Of a stretch of DNA of 64,000 bases, positions 24,540-37,734 are shown piece after piece (within the stretch, counting starts at the first letter, position 1; the number at the start of each line of letters is the position of its first letter). A model generated the notes under the pieces. The model was not told the DNA's origin. It saw only the letters and a list, made by a program, of their open reading frames with translations, and did no database searches. The position numbers and the translations under genes are program-made. Source of the DNA: Apostichopus japonicus (Eukaryota > Echinodermata > Holothuroidea > Aspidochirotida > Stichopodidae); NCBI RefSeq assembly GCF_037975245.1, contig NC_092579.1, forward strand, positions 21,768,666 to 21,832,665. Direction: 5' to 3'.

Positions 24540-24660
24540 TACTTCACACCCCCACAGACAAACATCTTACACACAAACTTACATATGTTATACATCTTAC
24601 TCACACATCTTATACAAACTGATACATCTTACTTACACACATTCTTACACACAAATATCT
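24540..24660. repeat. Degenerate CATCTTACNCACAAAC repeats
   Basis: CATCTTAC recurs at roughly 20-30-bp spacing with ACACAAA. The ORF across it is repeat-derived. Confidence 0.6.
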
Positions 24661-27060
24661 AGAGAATGTGCAAGAAATCAAATAGGCCTATATAATTATG
24701 TCGAGAATTCCAAGCCAGACTGCGTCACAGATAACTTAAACACTAAACATTATGTCAGTATTCCGTTCTCGAGTGTTGGGATGAATGAGCAAGGTAATGG
24801 AGAACTTTGTCGTAATAACACGAGTGAATCTATCTAACGGGACAATGATATCATGATATAACAACCGTGAACGACATTTACTTACCAACATGTAGAATTC
24901 AAGACTGAAAGAATGTTCGCATCGGTATAATAGCCGAGGTTAATTCTGTAGAAATGTTTCTATCAGGTTGATGTCGTCTTACATACATACAAACATGGCT
25001 ATATTTATGTACTATATCAGGATGTATGTGTACCTCAAACCTATGGGACACGGCAACACACAGGTACCGTGTGGCGATGATCACAGTTGAGGTCAAATAC
25101 ATAATAATATCATATTGAAAGTACGCGTCCATTTCTTGTCATTGCCATGGCAACATGCACGTGGCTAGCACTGTATAATGACACCCCATCCCTGAAGGAG
25201 TAATCTTAAATCTGTACGCTATAGATATGGCAATGCGTTGTATATAATATCTATAAAACGTCCATGTAAATTATGATATAGCAGCTGATAATAAGGTCGA
25301 TATATGGAAGCCATGCCAGACACACAGACTATAGCCTATAATAGGCCTACTTGTTCGTTCACACCGTGAAACAGCTCGCCGAGTATTTAATTCTCGGTGT
25401 GTATTGTCGCCTCGAGAGCCTGTTCGGGCTCTGGGATATCTACGTATAACCGGGCATCCATTTTGAAGTCTCTCATTTTAATTTGGCAATGAAAAAAAGA
25501 GAATACACTATTCTTCCAAGCTTCCCGGGCCCTCTTCTTGACCACGGGCTACGTGCTTAAATCACTCGCTTCGCCCCTCTCTCGCAAGGCGTGCAAATAT
25601 TCTGGTAAATTGCACAGAAATTGGAGAACTTATTTTCAATTGAAAAAAGGTGTCATTTCTTCTTGTCTGGGAATTTTGGGACAGTAAGGAAAGCATTTGT
25701 TAACCGTAATTATAACCTTTGACATCAATTTCTCCAATGAGTTTTCATATGAATGATGTTACAAATGCGGTTAAAATGTTGCAAGTGTCCCGATGAAAAA
25801 TACAAAACTTAGGTACTGACATATGACTCTGACGTCATGCAAACAAACAAACAAAAACTTTAAAAATATGAGAGAGAACGCCAAAACAAAACAAAAAATT
25901 AAATGAGAAGGAACGCAAACAAAAATGTTAAACTTTGAATGAACTTGTATTGTTTTTCTTTATATCCTTAATGCTGTTTATTTATCATATCATACAATCT
26001 AACAGCTTATAATAACTGGACAAGAAATGGTTAACATTGATAACATGCTTTAATGATCATCTGCAGATAAAAATTATGGATAACAAAAATGAAAAAAAAA
26101 CAAAAAAACATTATGAAACAAAAAAGTTATTTTCAGTTCACCTGCACTAAATGAAATAGTCCAAGCCGTATTCCGTGTCAACGTGCATCAAACTTAACGA
26201 AAGCCGGATAAAGTTGTCAAATTTGTACGAGGTAAATTGCATCGCTTCCTAACGTATTTGAGAGAAACCAGTATTACTGATATCGTGGAACTGCTACCAT
26301 AGCCACAAACATGGATGACAGAAGTTAATTAGGCAGACAAAATTATTCCCCCCTCCCCCCCCCCCCCCAATGACAGACAAATACTTTGGAATCTAAGTGT
26401 ATCCAAAGGAAGACATTCACGAGAGATATCTGAATTGGGAATCCGGCTCTGTACTGGCCTTACTTTTTCATTCCTAGTTATTGTTTAACCTTTTTTTCCG
26501 ACAATGACCCATCGATAGACTAGTATTTTGACCTTATCATCCAGGAATAAATCCCACCTATATGTTTACAATGTCGTACAGCCATGATACAGCAATCATG
26601 GATAGTATTTTTTTTAGAATAAACACCAGCAAATATCATATTTAAAAACTATTCCAATTCAGGGCATAAATGCATCAATGATAATATTTCCTATTGTTCA
26701 AAATTATACAAGGATTCGTATACTCAAGCAGTCACACAGGACTGGCTGGGAATAGCTTATTTCCTTATATCACCAAAGGGAAACACCCTCAGCCTAAGAT
26801 CCATTACATCAGAGTTATAAATCGATTTGTCACAATTTTTTCTCGAAATAAAAAAAAGGAGATTTACAATTTACATATAATATAGGGTTCTCTCAAAAAC
26901 CCTTGCATGCCACAGAAACTGCCACAGAAAGAGAGGGTCGCACTTTGCACACCTGTGGTACAATGTACATGGAATCATTATATTATAATATCAAAAATTC
27001 ATAAATCACCATGTCCTCTGTCTAACCGTACCATCCCTTCAGGTCCCAACTCCTAACTTA
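24660..27060. other. Intergenic, nothing recognised
   Basis: AT-rich. One poly-C run at about 26349-26368. No coding exon pairs found. Confidence 0.4.
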
Positions 27061-27061
27061 A

Positions 27062-27077
27062 AATATGATATAAATAA

Positions 27078-27127
<50 letters not shown>

Positions 27128-27138
27128 GTATATATATA

Positions 27139-27176
<38 letters not shown>
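27062..27176. repeat. (AT)n array
   Basis: AT dinucleotides with GTAT and TTAT interruptions. Confidence 0.95.
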
Positions 27177-27177
<1 letters not shown>

Positions 27178-27784
27178 TACTTAATCATACTTTATCATAC
27201 TGGGAAGCAATCAACTCAAAACTTGGCATTAATAGTTTAGAATTTTAACACATTACTTAATTTGTTTAATTTGATCGAATACATGGGCAATTCAGTGGTT
27301 AGTCGCAGAAATGTCCACTCTGTGAAGAAACATTTGAAATAAAAAGAGAAAAAAAATTATTGCATGCAGAATCAATTTACAACAATTGAACAGAAAAACA
27401 AAACCTTATAATAAACAAAACAACGACCAAAAAAAAAAATCATTATTATTACTATCAATTTTTTTTATCAATTTTTTTATCATAAGTTGTGTAATATTTT
27501 GAACTAAATAAAATTAATATATTCTAACCCAAACTATATATCAAATGGATTTGATTTATTAGACGGATTGGATCATAAATATCAAAGAAAGAAAAACAAG
27601 AAGATATATAGGAAAGAAGAAGATAAAAGATAGAAGATGGTTCTGCATAGTACTTTGTGCTTTCCTACACGAACATAAGATTGGCTGTTTTTTTTTTTTT
27701 TTAACGGAATCAAGAGTGAAATTAGGGAAAACGATATCCCAGAAGATTGTAAAAAATCCAAGAAAGAAGGTAAACTAGAAAACC

Positions 27785-28040
27785 AGGTGGTGTGAAAGCA
27801 GTCCTTTAATTGACCGTGGTTTCCTTTGGTTCAATAAGGAAGATACAGACCCAATGGTGTGAAAGCAGGACCAGTCCTTCACTTGACCGTGGTTTCCTAT
27901 ACGGTTAAGTATGCAAAATACAAACAAACTACTGTGATAGGATCAGTTCTTCATTTGACCGTGGTTTCCTATGGTTAAGTATGTAAAACAAACAAACTAC
28001 TGTGATAGCAGGATCAGTCCTTCACTTGACCGTGGTTATT
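27785..28040. repeat. Minisatellite, about 70-bp unit, four copies
   Basis: TTGACCGTGGTTTCCT recurs four times, preceded by GTGATAGCAGGATCAGTCCTT-like sequence. The final copy is truncated. Confidence 0.85.
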
Positions 28041-28604
28041 TTATTGTAGAGGATGATGTCCTGAAATCTGCTAAGTCTATACAAAATTCTTCAAATTTCA
28101 GATCGTTTGCAGCATGGGATTCCCCACAGGCACAATGACTGCCTTTAGCATGACTGCAAGCACCAAGGCTTTTAATGCATTCACTTTATGCTAATTCTAA
28201 TTTCTAATCTCTTTATCTGTGATCTCTAATCTGTGATCTTTAAAATGTGTTCAAGTAATATCTCATTTTTTAACATTCTTTCCAGAGATTTACACCTTCA
28301 AAATTTCACCGAAACAAAAACTCTCGTTTTTCATACCTACAACTCACGACTAGTTGTAATATTTATAATTAAGACATATTCATTTTTTATTAACATTTCT
28401 TAACAAATTTCTAAGACCTACAGATATGAATGCGGAATAATTAATTCATCGATCAGGCTTTGACTGTGGCACATTCAGCACGTTTTCAAATCCTTTTCAC
28501 AAACATCCAATGTTGTAATACATTAAATACGGCAAGGGGAGCCATATCTGAATAAGAAACATGAATTCTGTCTTATCTTCTGTATAAATTATTATTATTA
28601 TTAT

Positions 28605-28790
28605 TATTACGCCGTTATTTATATAGCGCATAATCCACAAGTTCTATGCGCTTCACAATTAACCCTGGTCATTGGTAACTTGTCACACAATCTCTGCTGG
28701 GGCACAACTGTGCACCACAGCCATGTGTCCCCTGGGGACTATATTTACAAGTCACCTCGCAAGTCCCCATTTATACACCTGGGTAAAAGT
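28605..28790. repeat. Truncated SINE body
   Basis: Shares CCCTGGTCATTGGTAACTTG, the CACCACAGCCA block and CAAGTCCCCATTTATACACC with 31995-32345 but lacks the tRNA-like head. Confidence 0.75.
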
Positions 28791-28799
28791 TCTCAAATC

Positions 28800-31700
28800 C
28801 CTACTGTGCAGCAGAAACCTTGATATGTAGTGCACTAGGCTTTTGTAAGTAATTACTGCCCCCCCCCAAAAAAAAATCCCCCCCCAAAAAAAAAATCAAC
28901 ATTGAGCTACTGAAATCTGAAATAAATCATGCATAAAATGATGATTATATGATTCAAGGATCCAAAGCATGTAATACTTAATCAACTTAATAATACTTAT
29001 CATCCATTATATACACATTTCTATGAGATACAATAACATTCAGCTAGAAATATTTAACTCCTCTTAAAAAAGTACCTTTTGTTTTTCACTTTTTAATTAA
29101 AATAAAAATAATATAATAAATAAATGATACATCTATCTGCATATGATCATAATCGATTGTAAGAGTGTAAAATGTTTTAACGTGTAAAAAAAAAAAATCT
29201 GGATTATGTTTATCTTTAACAGGCAAAAAAAAACAGGCAAGATAATGTGCTTAATCCTATATAAAAACTGATAAAAGTTCGAATTAAAATAAAAAGCTTT
29301 GGACAGATGAAATTGAGAGCACTTTGAAAAATGTTTTTTTTCCCCCTACAACAGTGTAACCAGGGGTCAAAACTATCACATATAATCACCAGCTTATTAT
29401 TTCCCCCAACCTATCACCCACCCACCCACCCACCCACCCCTCCACCTCCACAAAGGTATTGACACAACTTTGGAACAAGTTTTCAGTAATAACCCAATTA
29501 CCGTAACAAACCGAAGTCAAACCATCCGACCCATCGGAAAACAAGGACACTTGTTTAAAAAAAACTTTATCAATTAATGCCAACTATTGTCAATAGCATA
29601 TCAAGTTAATCTCTATAAGTTTTGATGCAAAATGCGCAGCCATATGAAACATCTAGTGAATTAAAAGAGGTTCGAAATTCATCTTACAGTTTAACCAAAG
29701 TTACAACGGAGGAAAGAGACACGACTGAACTTTCTTTGACTTTCAATTGCATTGTTTATGAATATGTAATTATAATATTGACGAAAAGGGGTCAGGAGGA
29801 GGGGGGCACTTGCCCTTTAATGTCTGTAATAACGGAGTGCTTTGTTGTTATTTAAAAGAAAGTGACCTTTTGTTGAGAAAAGAAGAAAAAAAAAGAAAGT
29901 GCCCATCTATTGAAAAATTCTCAAATCAAAGTCACATGTCCGACTGCCCTTTGAGGATTGTGTCCCATCTCCTGCCCCCCCCCACCACCCTCATCCCAGA
30001 TTGAACCCTTCTGCAACCGTGATAACCACTAAATTTGACATAGCCCTAGGTGCAAAACAGATTGCTCCTGAGTGGCTATATCTGTTATCAACGACCCCCC
30101 TGGCACTTAACGATGAAATGTACATCATGATAATCTCAGATAATACAAATTCTTTTCAGTGGAACTTCCTATGCACTACACCGATCATGATGATAAACTG
30201 ACGGAAATAAGAAACGCACATTCCCCCTTCTCCCCACCCCCCCCCTCCAACCTTGCAATCTGATAATGTAGTCATCATTTTGCCAACACCTATACAACCA
30301 ACTATAAGGGAAGCACACATCATAAAAAGTCAGTGAATTAAAAGATCAAACATGCTTTTACAAAATGACCTTCCAGAAACTTTCAAGTACAGAAAGACAC
30401 AGTATTACCGTTTCAAGATGCAAGACTATAACAAACTGGGAGGATATAACAGTTTTTTTTTTTTTTTAAACCTGGTCGTGTGTTAATTAAATATTCCAAT
30501 GACGCTACGCAACCAAATGTAGCAAGAAATGTTCGTTTTTAATTTTACGGGTTTAATTTAAAAAAAAAAAAAAAATGATTAATGGTGATATTTGTAACAG
30601 TAGTGACTGACTAACTCACTTCAACTAATAGATGATAGAAATTCCATATGGCTATAAAAATGCCTCTAAACAACGGATCAGTTTTTCGTTTTCTTTCTAC
30701 ATTTTACAGAGCACATACGGGACTATGTCCATCTTCCAAGCAAACCTCACCGATACACAATTTTCATGCACACGAGCATCACTACAACTCACTGTGTCAG
30801 GCAGTTACAGAGGAATTTTTTGTCATATCTTTTCCCCTTCATGCAATTCAGATGATATATTGATATATATGAAATGATTATTAATGCCAGGCCTCATAGC
30901 AAAGCTGCAGATACTCCAAGTTTTGAAAGCATTTCCTGTGCAACATACAACAAACCTGTGGACAGGATTTTATAAGTCAAAGACAGGCTTGGATCCAGGA
31001 TGGTGTGTGTGTGTCTGTGGGGGGGGGGGCAGGGGGTTTGGGTGTGGGGGATGTACAAGTCACCTATTTCACCCCACATAAAAAAATTAAAATTAGTTAA
31101 TACTGGACGACCTTGCACATAGACCTAATTTATAGCCTGAACATTGCTCAGAATGCACCACTATCCATCTAAACCTTTACCCCTACCCTACAATATTGGA
31201 GCCGCCATCAAAGACCCCTATGGTCAATCACCCCCACCCCCATCTCCCCTCTTTTAAATCTTAAATTCACCCCTAACAACAGTTGTAGGTAGAAAACACC
31301 GTTCCTCATGGTCATGTTCCATTTTCTACCCCAAGCTTCCGACGTAGTTCACTCCCTTCCTTGATTTGAAGGAAAATTTAAACAGCACCAACACAATTAC
31401 ACTATCAAGCATAAAGTTCACAAGAAGCCTAGATTAAATTGTCCAAACTTTGACCTCACCTACTGCGCATAAAACTGCCCACAGAAGCATTATACAGTCA
31501 AAACAGGACGTACACTCTTTTTTTTTCATTTTTAAACCAAAAGTACAAACACTTGGCCTTCCACGCTATCCCTCAAAAAGTTGCGATGCTCTGTCGTGAG
31601 CCACAGTCCAGAAATATTCCGTGGCTCGGCATAAAGACAACGAAGCTCTAACGACGGAATTAAAAAACAAAAAAAGGACTTCGCAGGATGCAAGCGATCA

Positions 31701-31800
31701 CATGAACACTGCAGCAGTCACTTGTAGACCTTTCTTGTCCCGTCCCCTTCCTCCCCATCAGCACGAGCATGATAAGAGGGAGTCGTGGCAACCCCGAGAA
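28800..31800. other. WIPI2 downstream flank / possible 3' UTR
   Basis: No coding exons recognised. The region lies 3' of the WIPI2 stop on the minus strand. I could not fix a poly(A) site. Poly-C/A runs lie at about 28858-28897. Confidence 0.35.
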
Positions 31801-31806
31801 CGGGTG

Positions 31807-31961
31807 CTAAGAAGGGTCGGTGTGGTGTATCATGGGTGGGAATTCGTCATCGTCGTCTAATCGTAGGGTGTTGAGTCCTGTGGCGAGTGGAACGTGGTCT
31901 ACCGCCTGGCTGAGTAAATCTTCTGTGCAGGGAGCACCGACTCCGGCCACGGTCGCCTCTC
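31807..31961 (-). CDS. WIPI2: WIPI2 coding exon 11 (stop)
   Basis: Acceptor TTCTCTCCAG; 50 codons and TAG. Encodes [16 protein letters not shown], matching the acidic vertebrate C-terminus. Confidence 0.95.
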
Positions 31962-34900
31962 CTGGAGAGAAGAAATAATAATAGTGATAATTAACAGTAC
32001 TTATATAGCGCAACTTACAATAAAGTCTCGCCAACCCTGGTCATTGGTAACTTGTCACACCTACACACCAGAGTGTGCACAATTCAAACAATCTCTCCTG
32101 GGGCACCACAGTGCACCACAGCCACGTGTCCTCTGGGGGACTTCCCATAGGGTGCAGCCACAAACCGGCGCATGCAACTATATTTACAAGTCACCTCGCA
32201 AGTCCCCATTTATACACCTGGGTGAAGAGAGGCAATGGAGATAAAGTGCCTGGCCCAAGGACACAACGCAATGATCTGGCCAGGGCTCGAACCTGTAATC
32301 CTTAGATCACAAGGCCACTGCCTTAACCACTTGACCACAACGCCCTCCACGTTGGAAATGGAATTAACAGCAGTCGCTGAGATGAATAGATATGTCTTTA
32401 CAGAACTGGAGCGATGACAAATGACAAATTAAAATTAAAGGAATAATAATAAACAAGATTAAAGGCATGTTTTAATCCAAGTATTGAAACCAAATTGTTG
32501 AAATATGAAAATTTCAAGTAATAGGTTCTGCAAGCAAAATCTTCCCAAAGTTGAAACTTGGAGCCAATGTGTAAAAAGAAAAAGAATCAGATATTAAGTA
32601 ACCTCTTCTCTTCTCAACAAGTGTACATAATATTATAAGGTAGTCGTGAAAATGTTGGACTATAAATTTTTTTTTAAAAAAACCCTAGATGACCCTATCT
32701 GGCAAATTAGAATGTACAACATTTAAAAGTTTTATTACTAAACTTGTAAAGTATTGATGGAAGTAATGTGGGTCAGTGTTAAACACCCATTACATGTTGA
32801 CTTTGCTACTATTAAGTTACCATTAAACTTAAACTGTTATTTTGAAACCACCAAAATCACACCAGAAAAAAAAATTTTTTAAAAAATTTAGGCATAGAAT
32901 TCAACAGTCTGGACAATGACAAGCAAAAGCATTACATCAAATTTGTGGGACACACAACTTTTCTGATTTTTGACTATGACACTCTAACAAGGATCATCTG
33001 AACGGTTCTAATGACCCATCTTTTCTACTCTCATTATGTGCTCCCAGAACATTTTGGGTGGTAGAAATGAAAAGGAGGGCAGTAGACCTGTATAGGCCTG
33101 TCCCTTAAGAGTATAACTTTTGCTTAAATGTTACCAGAGTGCTCTAGACGTTGTAAAGAGAGTATACATTCGTTGTGAGGAGACAGGTAAGTGAGGAGTT
33201 AAGTACATAATAGATCATATACACCCTAGATGTACCTGTGTTCCTCATGGGCGACGTCCTGGAAGCGCTCTTCTGAGCGACGTCTGCAAAAGTCGGCAGA
33301 GGTGATTCCGATCTCCCGGCTGGATGCCCTCCTTCAGCTGATTCTCCGTCTCCACTCTCCCCGTCTCCCTGACTCATTGGCATGTTTGGATCTTGCTGGC
33401 CGTCTAACCTGTGAGACACAGAGAGAACATTTCGTTTTATATCACTGTTTCCTTGTTAGGTCACTATTTTGGTGAGTATCATCTGTTGGTGCTTTTGTTT
33501 TAAAGTACCAGTGTGCGTGTTTACATTGAAAAAAGACTTGAAAACTTTAGAGCATCAGCAATGTCGTAGATCAGTCGATATCCCTGAAGTGACTTGTACC
33601 ATCTTTCATGTCATCACACAACCATCGAAGGAAGCCATTCCTTTTTGTCGGTGTGTACCGGTGAGATATATATCTATCAATTCCATTTGAGTTTCTGCTG
33701 CTCATCGCGACACTGTACTCTTAAATAACTATGCAAGCATGTCAGCCACTTCCCATCCCATTGCTTTTAAAGGGGAAAATCTTCAAAGATTTTGGGCTAA
33801 TCTCGGCTTTGAACTGAAATGAAGCTTGGCAAAAATTTCAGGAGTTTAACACGGCTCCTAACACATGACCACTATTGTGCAAGGTAAAGAAGAAAAAACT
33901 TCTCAAAAAGAAGAAGCTTCTCAAATGTTGAGACGGGCAGAATTCACCCATTGCTTTGGATTAAACTTCAAATGTATATTGTTATCGATGGAGTAAAGAG
34001 ATTCATTCAGACATTCCTTCTAACATTTGTTTAAAAGCAGACAAAAGAAGACTAAAGCTCAGTCTTCAAAAATAACCTTTTGATTTTCGAATGAAACGTT
34101 CACTTAAATGACATCAAGCCCACCAACACCTTCAACACTGATGACAAAAACCAGAAGAGTTTATCATGCACTATGAAAACCTTCAACTATTCTTGCGGCC
34201 CAAACCTGACCAGGTTCGTTAAAGACGGGCACCAAGACTGTTTCAGAGAAATAGCTAATGTACTGCAACCAACCTCACCATAACACATAACCTCACCATA
34301 ACACACATAATATGACTTCTGGCTCATTTTCCTGCCATTTTTAATGAGACCATTTACATAATGCTTAAGCCTTGGTCGCTGACAGACTGAGCAAGCCTTT
34401 AGGGTAGACGCTGATTTGAATCATTTTTTAAGGCTCTTTACAAACTTCTCTGCCTCCTTCTATCGTTGGGGCCTGTTTGGGTGGGTGGGGCGGGGTTTGG
34501 AGATGGAACAAGCAAAAGGCAGAAATAATTCTGGTTGGTCTAATTCCAGAGTTGTACACTATATCAAATAATGAATTATACAAAATTGAAAATGTGAGGG
34601 GGTTCTCATGACGTGAAATATTTTCACCGTGTAAACGACAGAACCGGTTGGCGTTTAACGCGTAATGATTTCTGGTCAACTTACCTATGCTGCTTGAGAA
34701 GAGTACAGTCACCACCATCGGATGGATCTAGATTGTACATATACAAATAACCATCAGCTGCAGCGATTAATACCCTCGGCTTTGGCAGCCTTGAGAGAAA
34801 GAGAGGAGAGGACAAAAACAGAGTTGTGAAAATATGTTTCAAAAAATCGTTTTCAAACATACTTGTCTTCAATAATCATGAACGAAATTGTACACATACC

Positions 34901-35326
34901 ACTAATGTTCTAATAGGAATCACAGGTATAAGTCAAGTATATTATCTAATGTGAAATCTTTGCAGGTATGTTTACACCCTGTTCGGGATCCTCCAGTGGA
35001 ACTGGCCAATAAGTCAGAGGGGAACATTTTTTTTATCTGTTAAACAAAAAATTTAAAAGAATGTTTTTATTTGGTGGTGGAATGATATAAGAGTCATGTC
35101 ATTGAAGGAAAAGAGCAGACTAGAGGAAGTAAAATGAAGAGAACTGAGGTTTGTTAGGACAGTAATGAACTTTGGTAATAGTATAGCTTAGAAGGAGGTC
35201 TTTGATATAGGGGTCTTTAGTTAAGTTTTTATTGAAGAGTTTGCTATTAAGGTAGTTGAAATAAGGGAATAGTTGGGTAGATTTAAAACAATCCCTAGTG
35301 ATGATGAAGCTGATATATATAATATA

Positions 35327-35357
<31 letters not shown>

Positions 35358-37669
35358 CATATATATATACATATACATACATATATATATACATATATAT
35401 CTATATATATATATATATATGCATATGACCTCCATTGATACAATGTTTACTGATTCTCCAAGCTTAAACTCAGTTAGCAGACGAGACTTCCTCAAACAAG
35501 CTTTCTGATGGTTGAGGATCAGATGTGTGTGTAAAGCTTGCCAAACAAAAGGTGGGGACAGCTTTTCGTTTCTGAAATGTACTAGTTATGTTTAGTAAAA
35601 ACCCTACAGTATGTTAGCTCCAATAAGCCACACTTTGTTTGAATTAGGGAACGTACAGGGAAATTTGCCCCAGAAGTGTCTGTCAGAGATTCCTCAGAGG
35701 ATTTCAAATAACTGTGAGCTTGGCAAGTTTCACGGGACTAGATATGACTGAGATGAGAGCGTCCTCTGTTGATTTAGTGCATGCCTAGGGATCCCAATTA
35801 GAAAATTACAAAGCATCTCTCATCCTTTACACATAGAGTATTGTACAAACATGTACACATACAGCATCGTACAGACATTTCCTCTATTTAACAACATCGT
35901 CGACGTGTCCATTCTTTTCATGTACTTACGTTGCAAGTGCACAGACGTTCTTCAGACCGGAGAATGGCAGTTTGACTTGGGCAAAGGCTCTACCTTGAGT
36001 AAAGACATCTGTGACCTGGGTGGGGAGGTAACTGGCAGGGGTCATTAGGGCCTTGCCTAAATAGCCCATCCAGCCCGAGGGCTCCTCTGTGGGCCGACTG
36101 CTGCAAAAGTTACGACAGAAAATTCAAACGACTGAAAATTGATACATCATTTTCCAGTTTGTCTTTGTTTTCTTTTCGGTTTTCAGCACTATGTTTTAAC
36201 CTTTTTTCAGGGATATAGTGGAAAAAAAAAACTTTTGCAAGAAACCACAGAGAACACTGGAGATTTCAAAATGTGTAGACAAATAAAACACAGGGTATAC
36301 AAGAAGTAAGAGTAAAAGTGAAATGACTGTCGAGGCAAATAAATAAAGAGAGAATCACAGCTCTGCAACATGAAGGATAAAGAGAAAGCAAAACAACAGA
36401 CCTTAAGACGGGAGAGATTCAAACTTATGAACACATAGGGTAACTTATGAACACATAGGGAGCAGAGTAGATTTATACCGAGGCATTAACTAAGCAGGTA
36501 ATCTTTCTGGCTACAATCCAGATTACTCTGAGATAATATTTTGATAACCAGAGAGATAGATATAATTCTTAATGCATGCAAGACAGCGATAACAGAGTTT
36601 TAGATCTTCATGTCTTTTATCGTAGAGGTGAGCAGTAAATTGACCTGTGAACAACCGGTGCCCAGGTTGGACAACAAACTCCATAATTCTATGTTATGAA
36701 ATTAAAAAAAAAATTTAAATGAAAAAATTTCACATCTTGAGTAAGATAGGCAGTTACAATGCTTAAAAAACAAAATATTAACATGGCCGTGCCCAAATTA
36801 ATAGTTCATTATAGTAAAATATTATATATATTAATATCAGATAATAAATACGACGTAGACATACGTCAACGAGGTAAGTTTAAGCCTGACAAACTCTGAC
36901 CCACTCACCACGACCCGACTCAACTCCATCGTAGTTATGTGGAAAATTGTGGGTAATATGACTGAAACACATAGTGTTTTTCAACTGGCAATTGGCAGAG
37001 AGCGGTGTTTCCCGACTAAAACTGCATATTTAACAAACGAAACCAATCAGGGGGCAATAAATTTTCATGTGACCAAAACGAGTACCAGTCGTTTACAGCA
37101 AACAGTTGTCATTGTGTGCTCTGAACAGTCGGTCATTGTGCGGGGATTCAGTTGGGTCTTCTCCGAGACAATCGAAAACAAGGTCGCGACGGGTCGTGTT
37201 GAGTTGGGCGTGATTGGTCAGGCAGTATTGCCGGCCCGCCTGACAGAGTAGCAGGAGGAGGTTAAAGGTCAGCAAACTTACCTGTCTTTGGGATGTTCGA
37301 GTTTGAAGATGTGTACCGTCTCTGTATTACTGGATGCACACAGGAACAGTGAGTCAGCACTAAACGACAGACAACCTATACTGACACACCTACAGTGAAT
37401 AATGAAAGAAGAAAGAATCAGTACCTCAGACGACTGTCTCAGAGTCCATGGGGTGGGGGCGTCGTGGGTGAGAGGGAGGTGGGGGGGGGGAATAAACAGG
37501 AACACTAAACATAAACTTAACTGGGGAGTGGTCTAAACGTAGCGGCTATCCCCCTCCACTGAGAAAGTCTGATATGTTTTAGGGTGCTATTTGCACAATG
37601 GTGTTATATTTTGCAACTTTTGAGGTAATTTATGATCAACACTTTTTCTACATTTCCCCAGAAATATCC

Positions 37670-37734
<65 letters not shown>

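Noticed and set aside
31621-31860. Plus-strand ORF opposite the last WIPI2 exon
   Set aside because: Antisense shadow of a conserved exon.
32235-32345. tRNA gene on the minus strand
   Set aside because: A and B box-like motifs are present but without a clean cloverleaf, and they are fused to a repeated body: a SINE head.
36937-37251. 104-codon plus ORF in WIPI2 intron 7
   Set aside because: Antisense to the gene, no homology I can name, no supporting splice sites.
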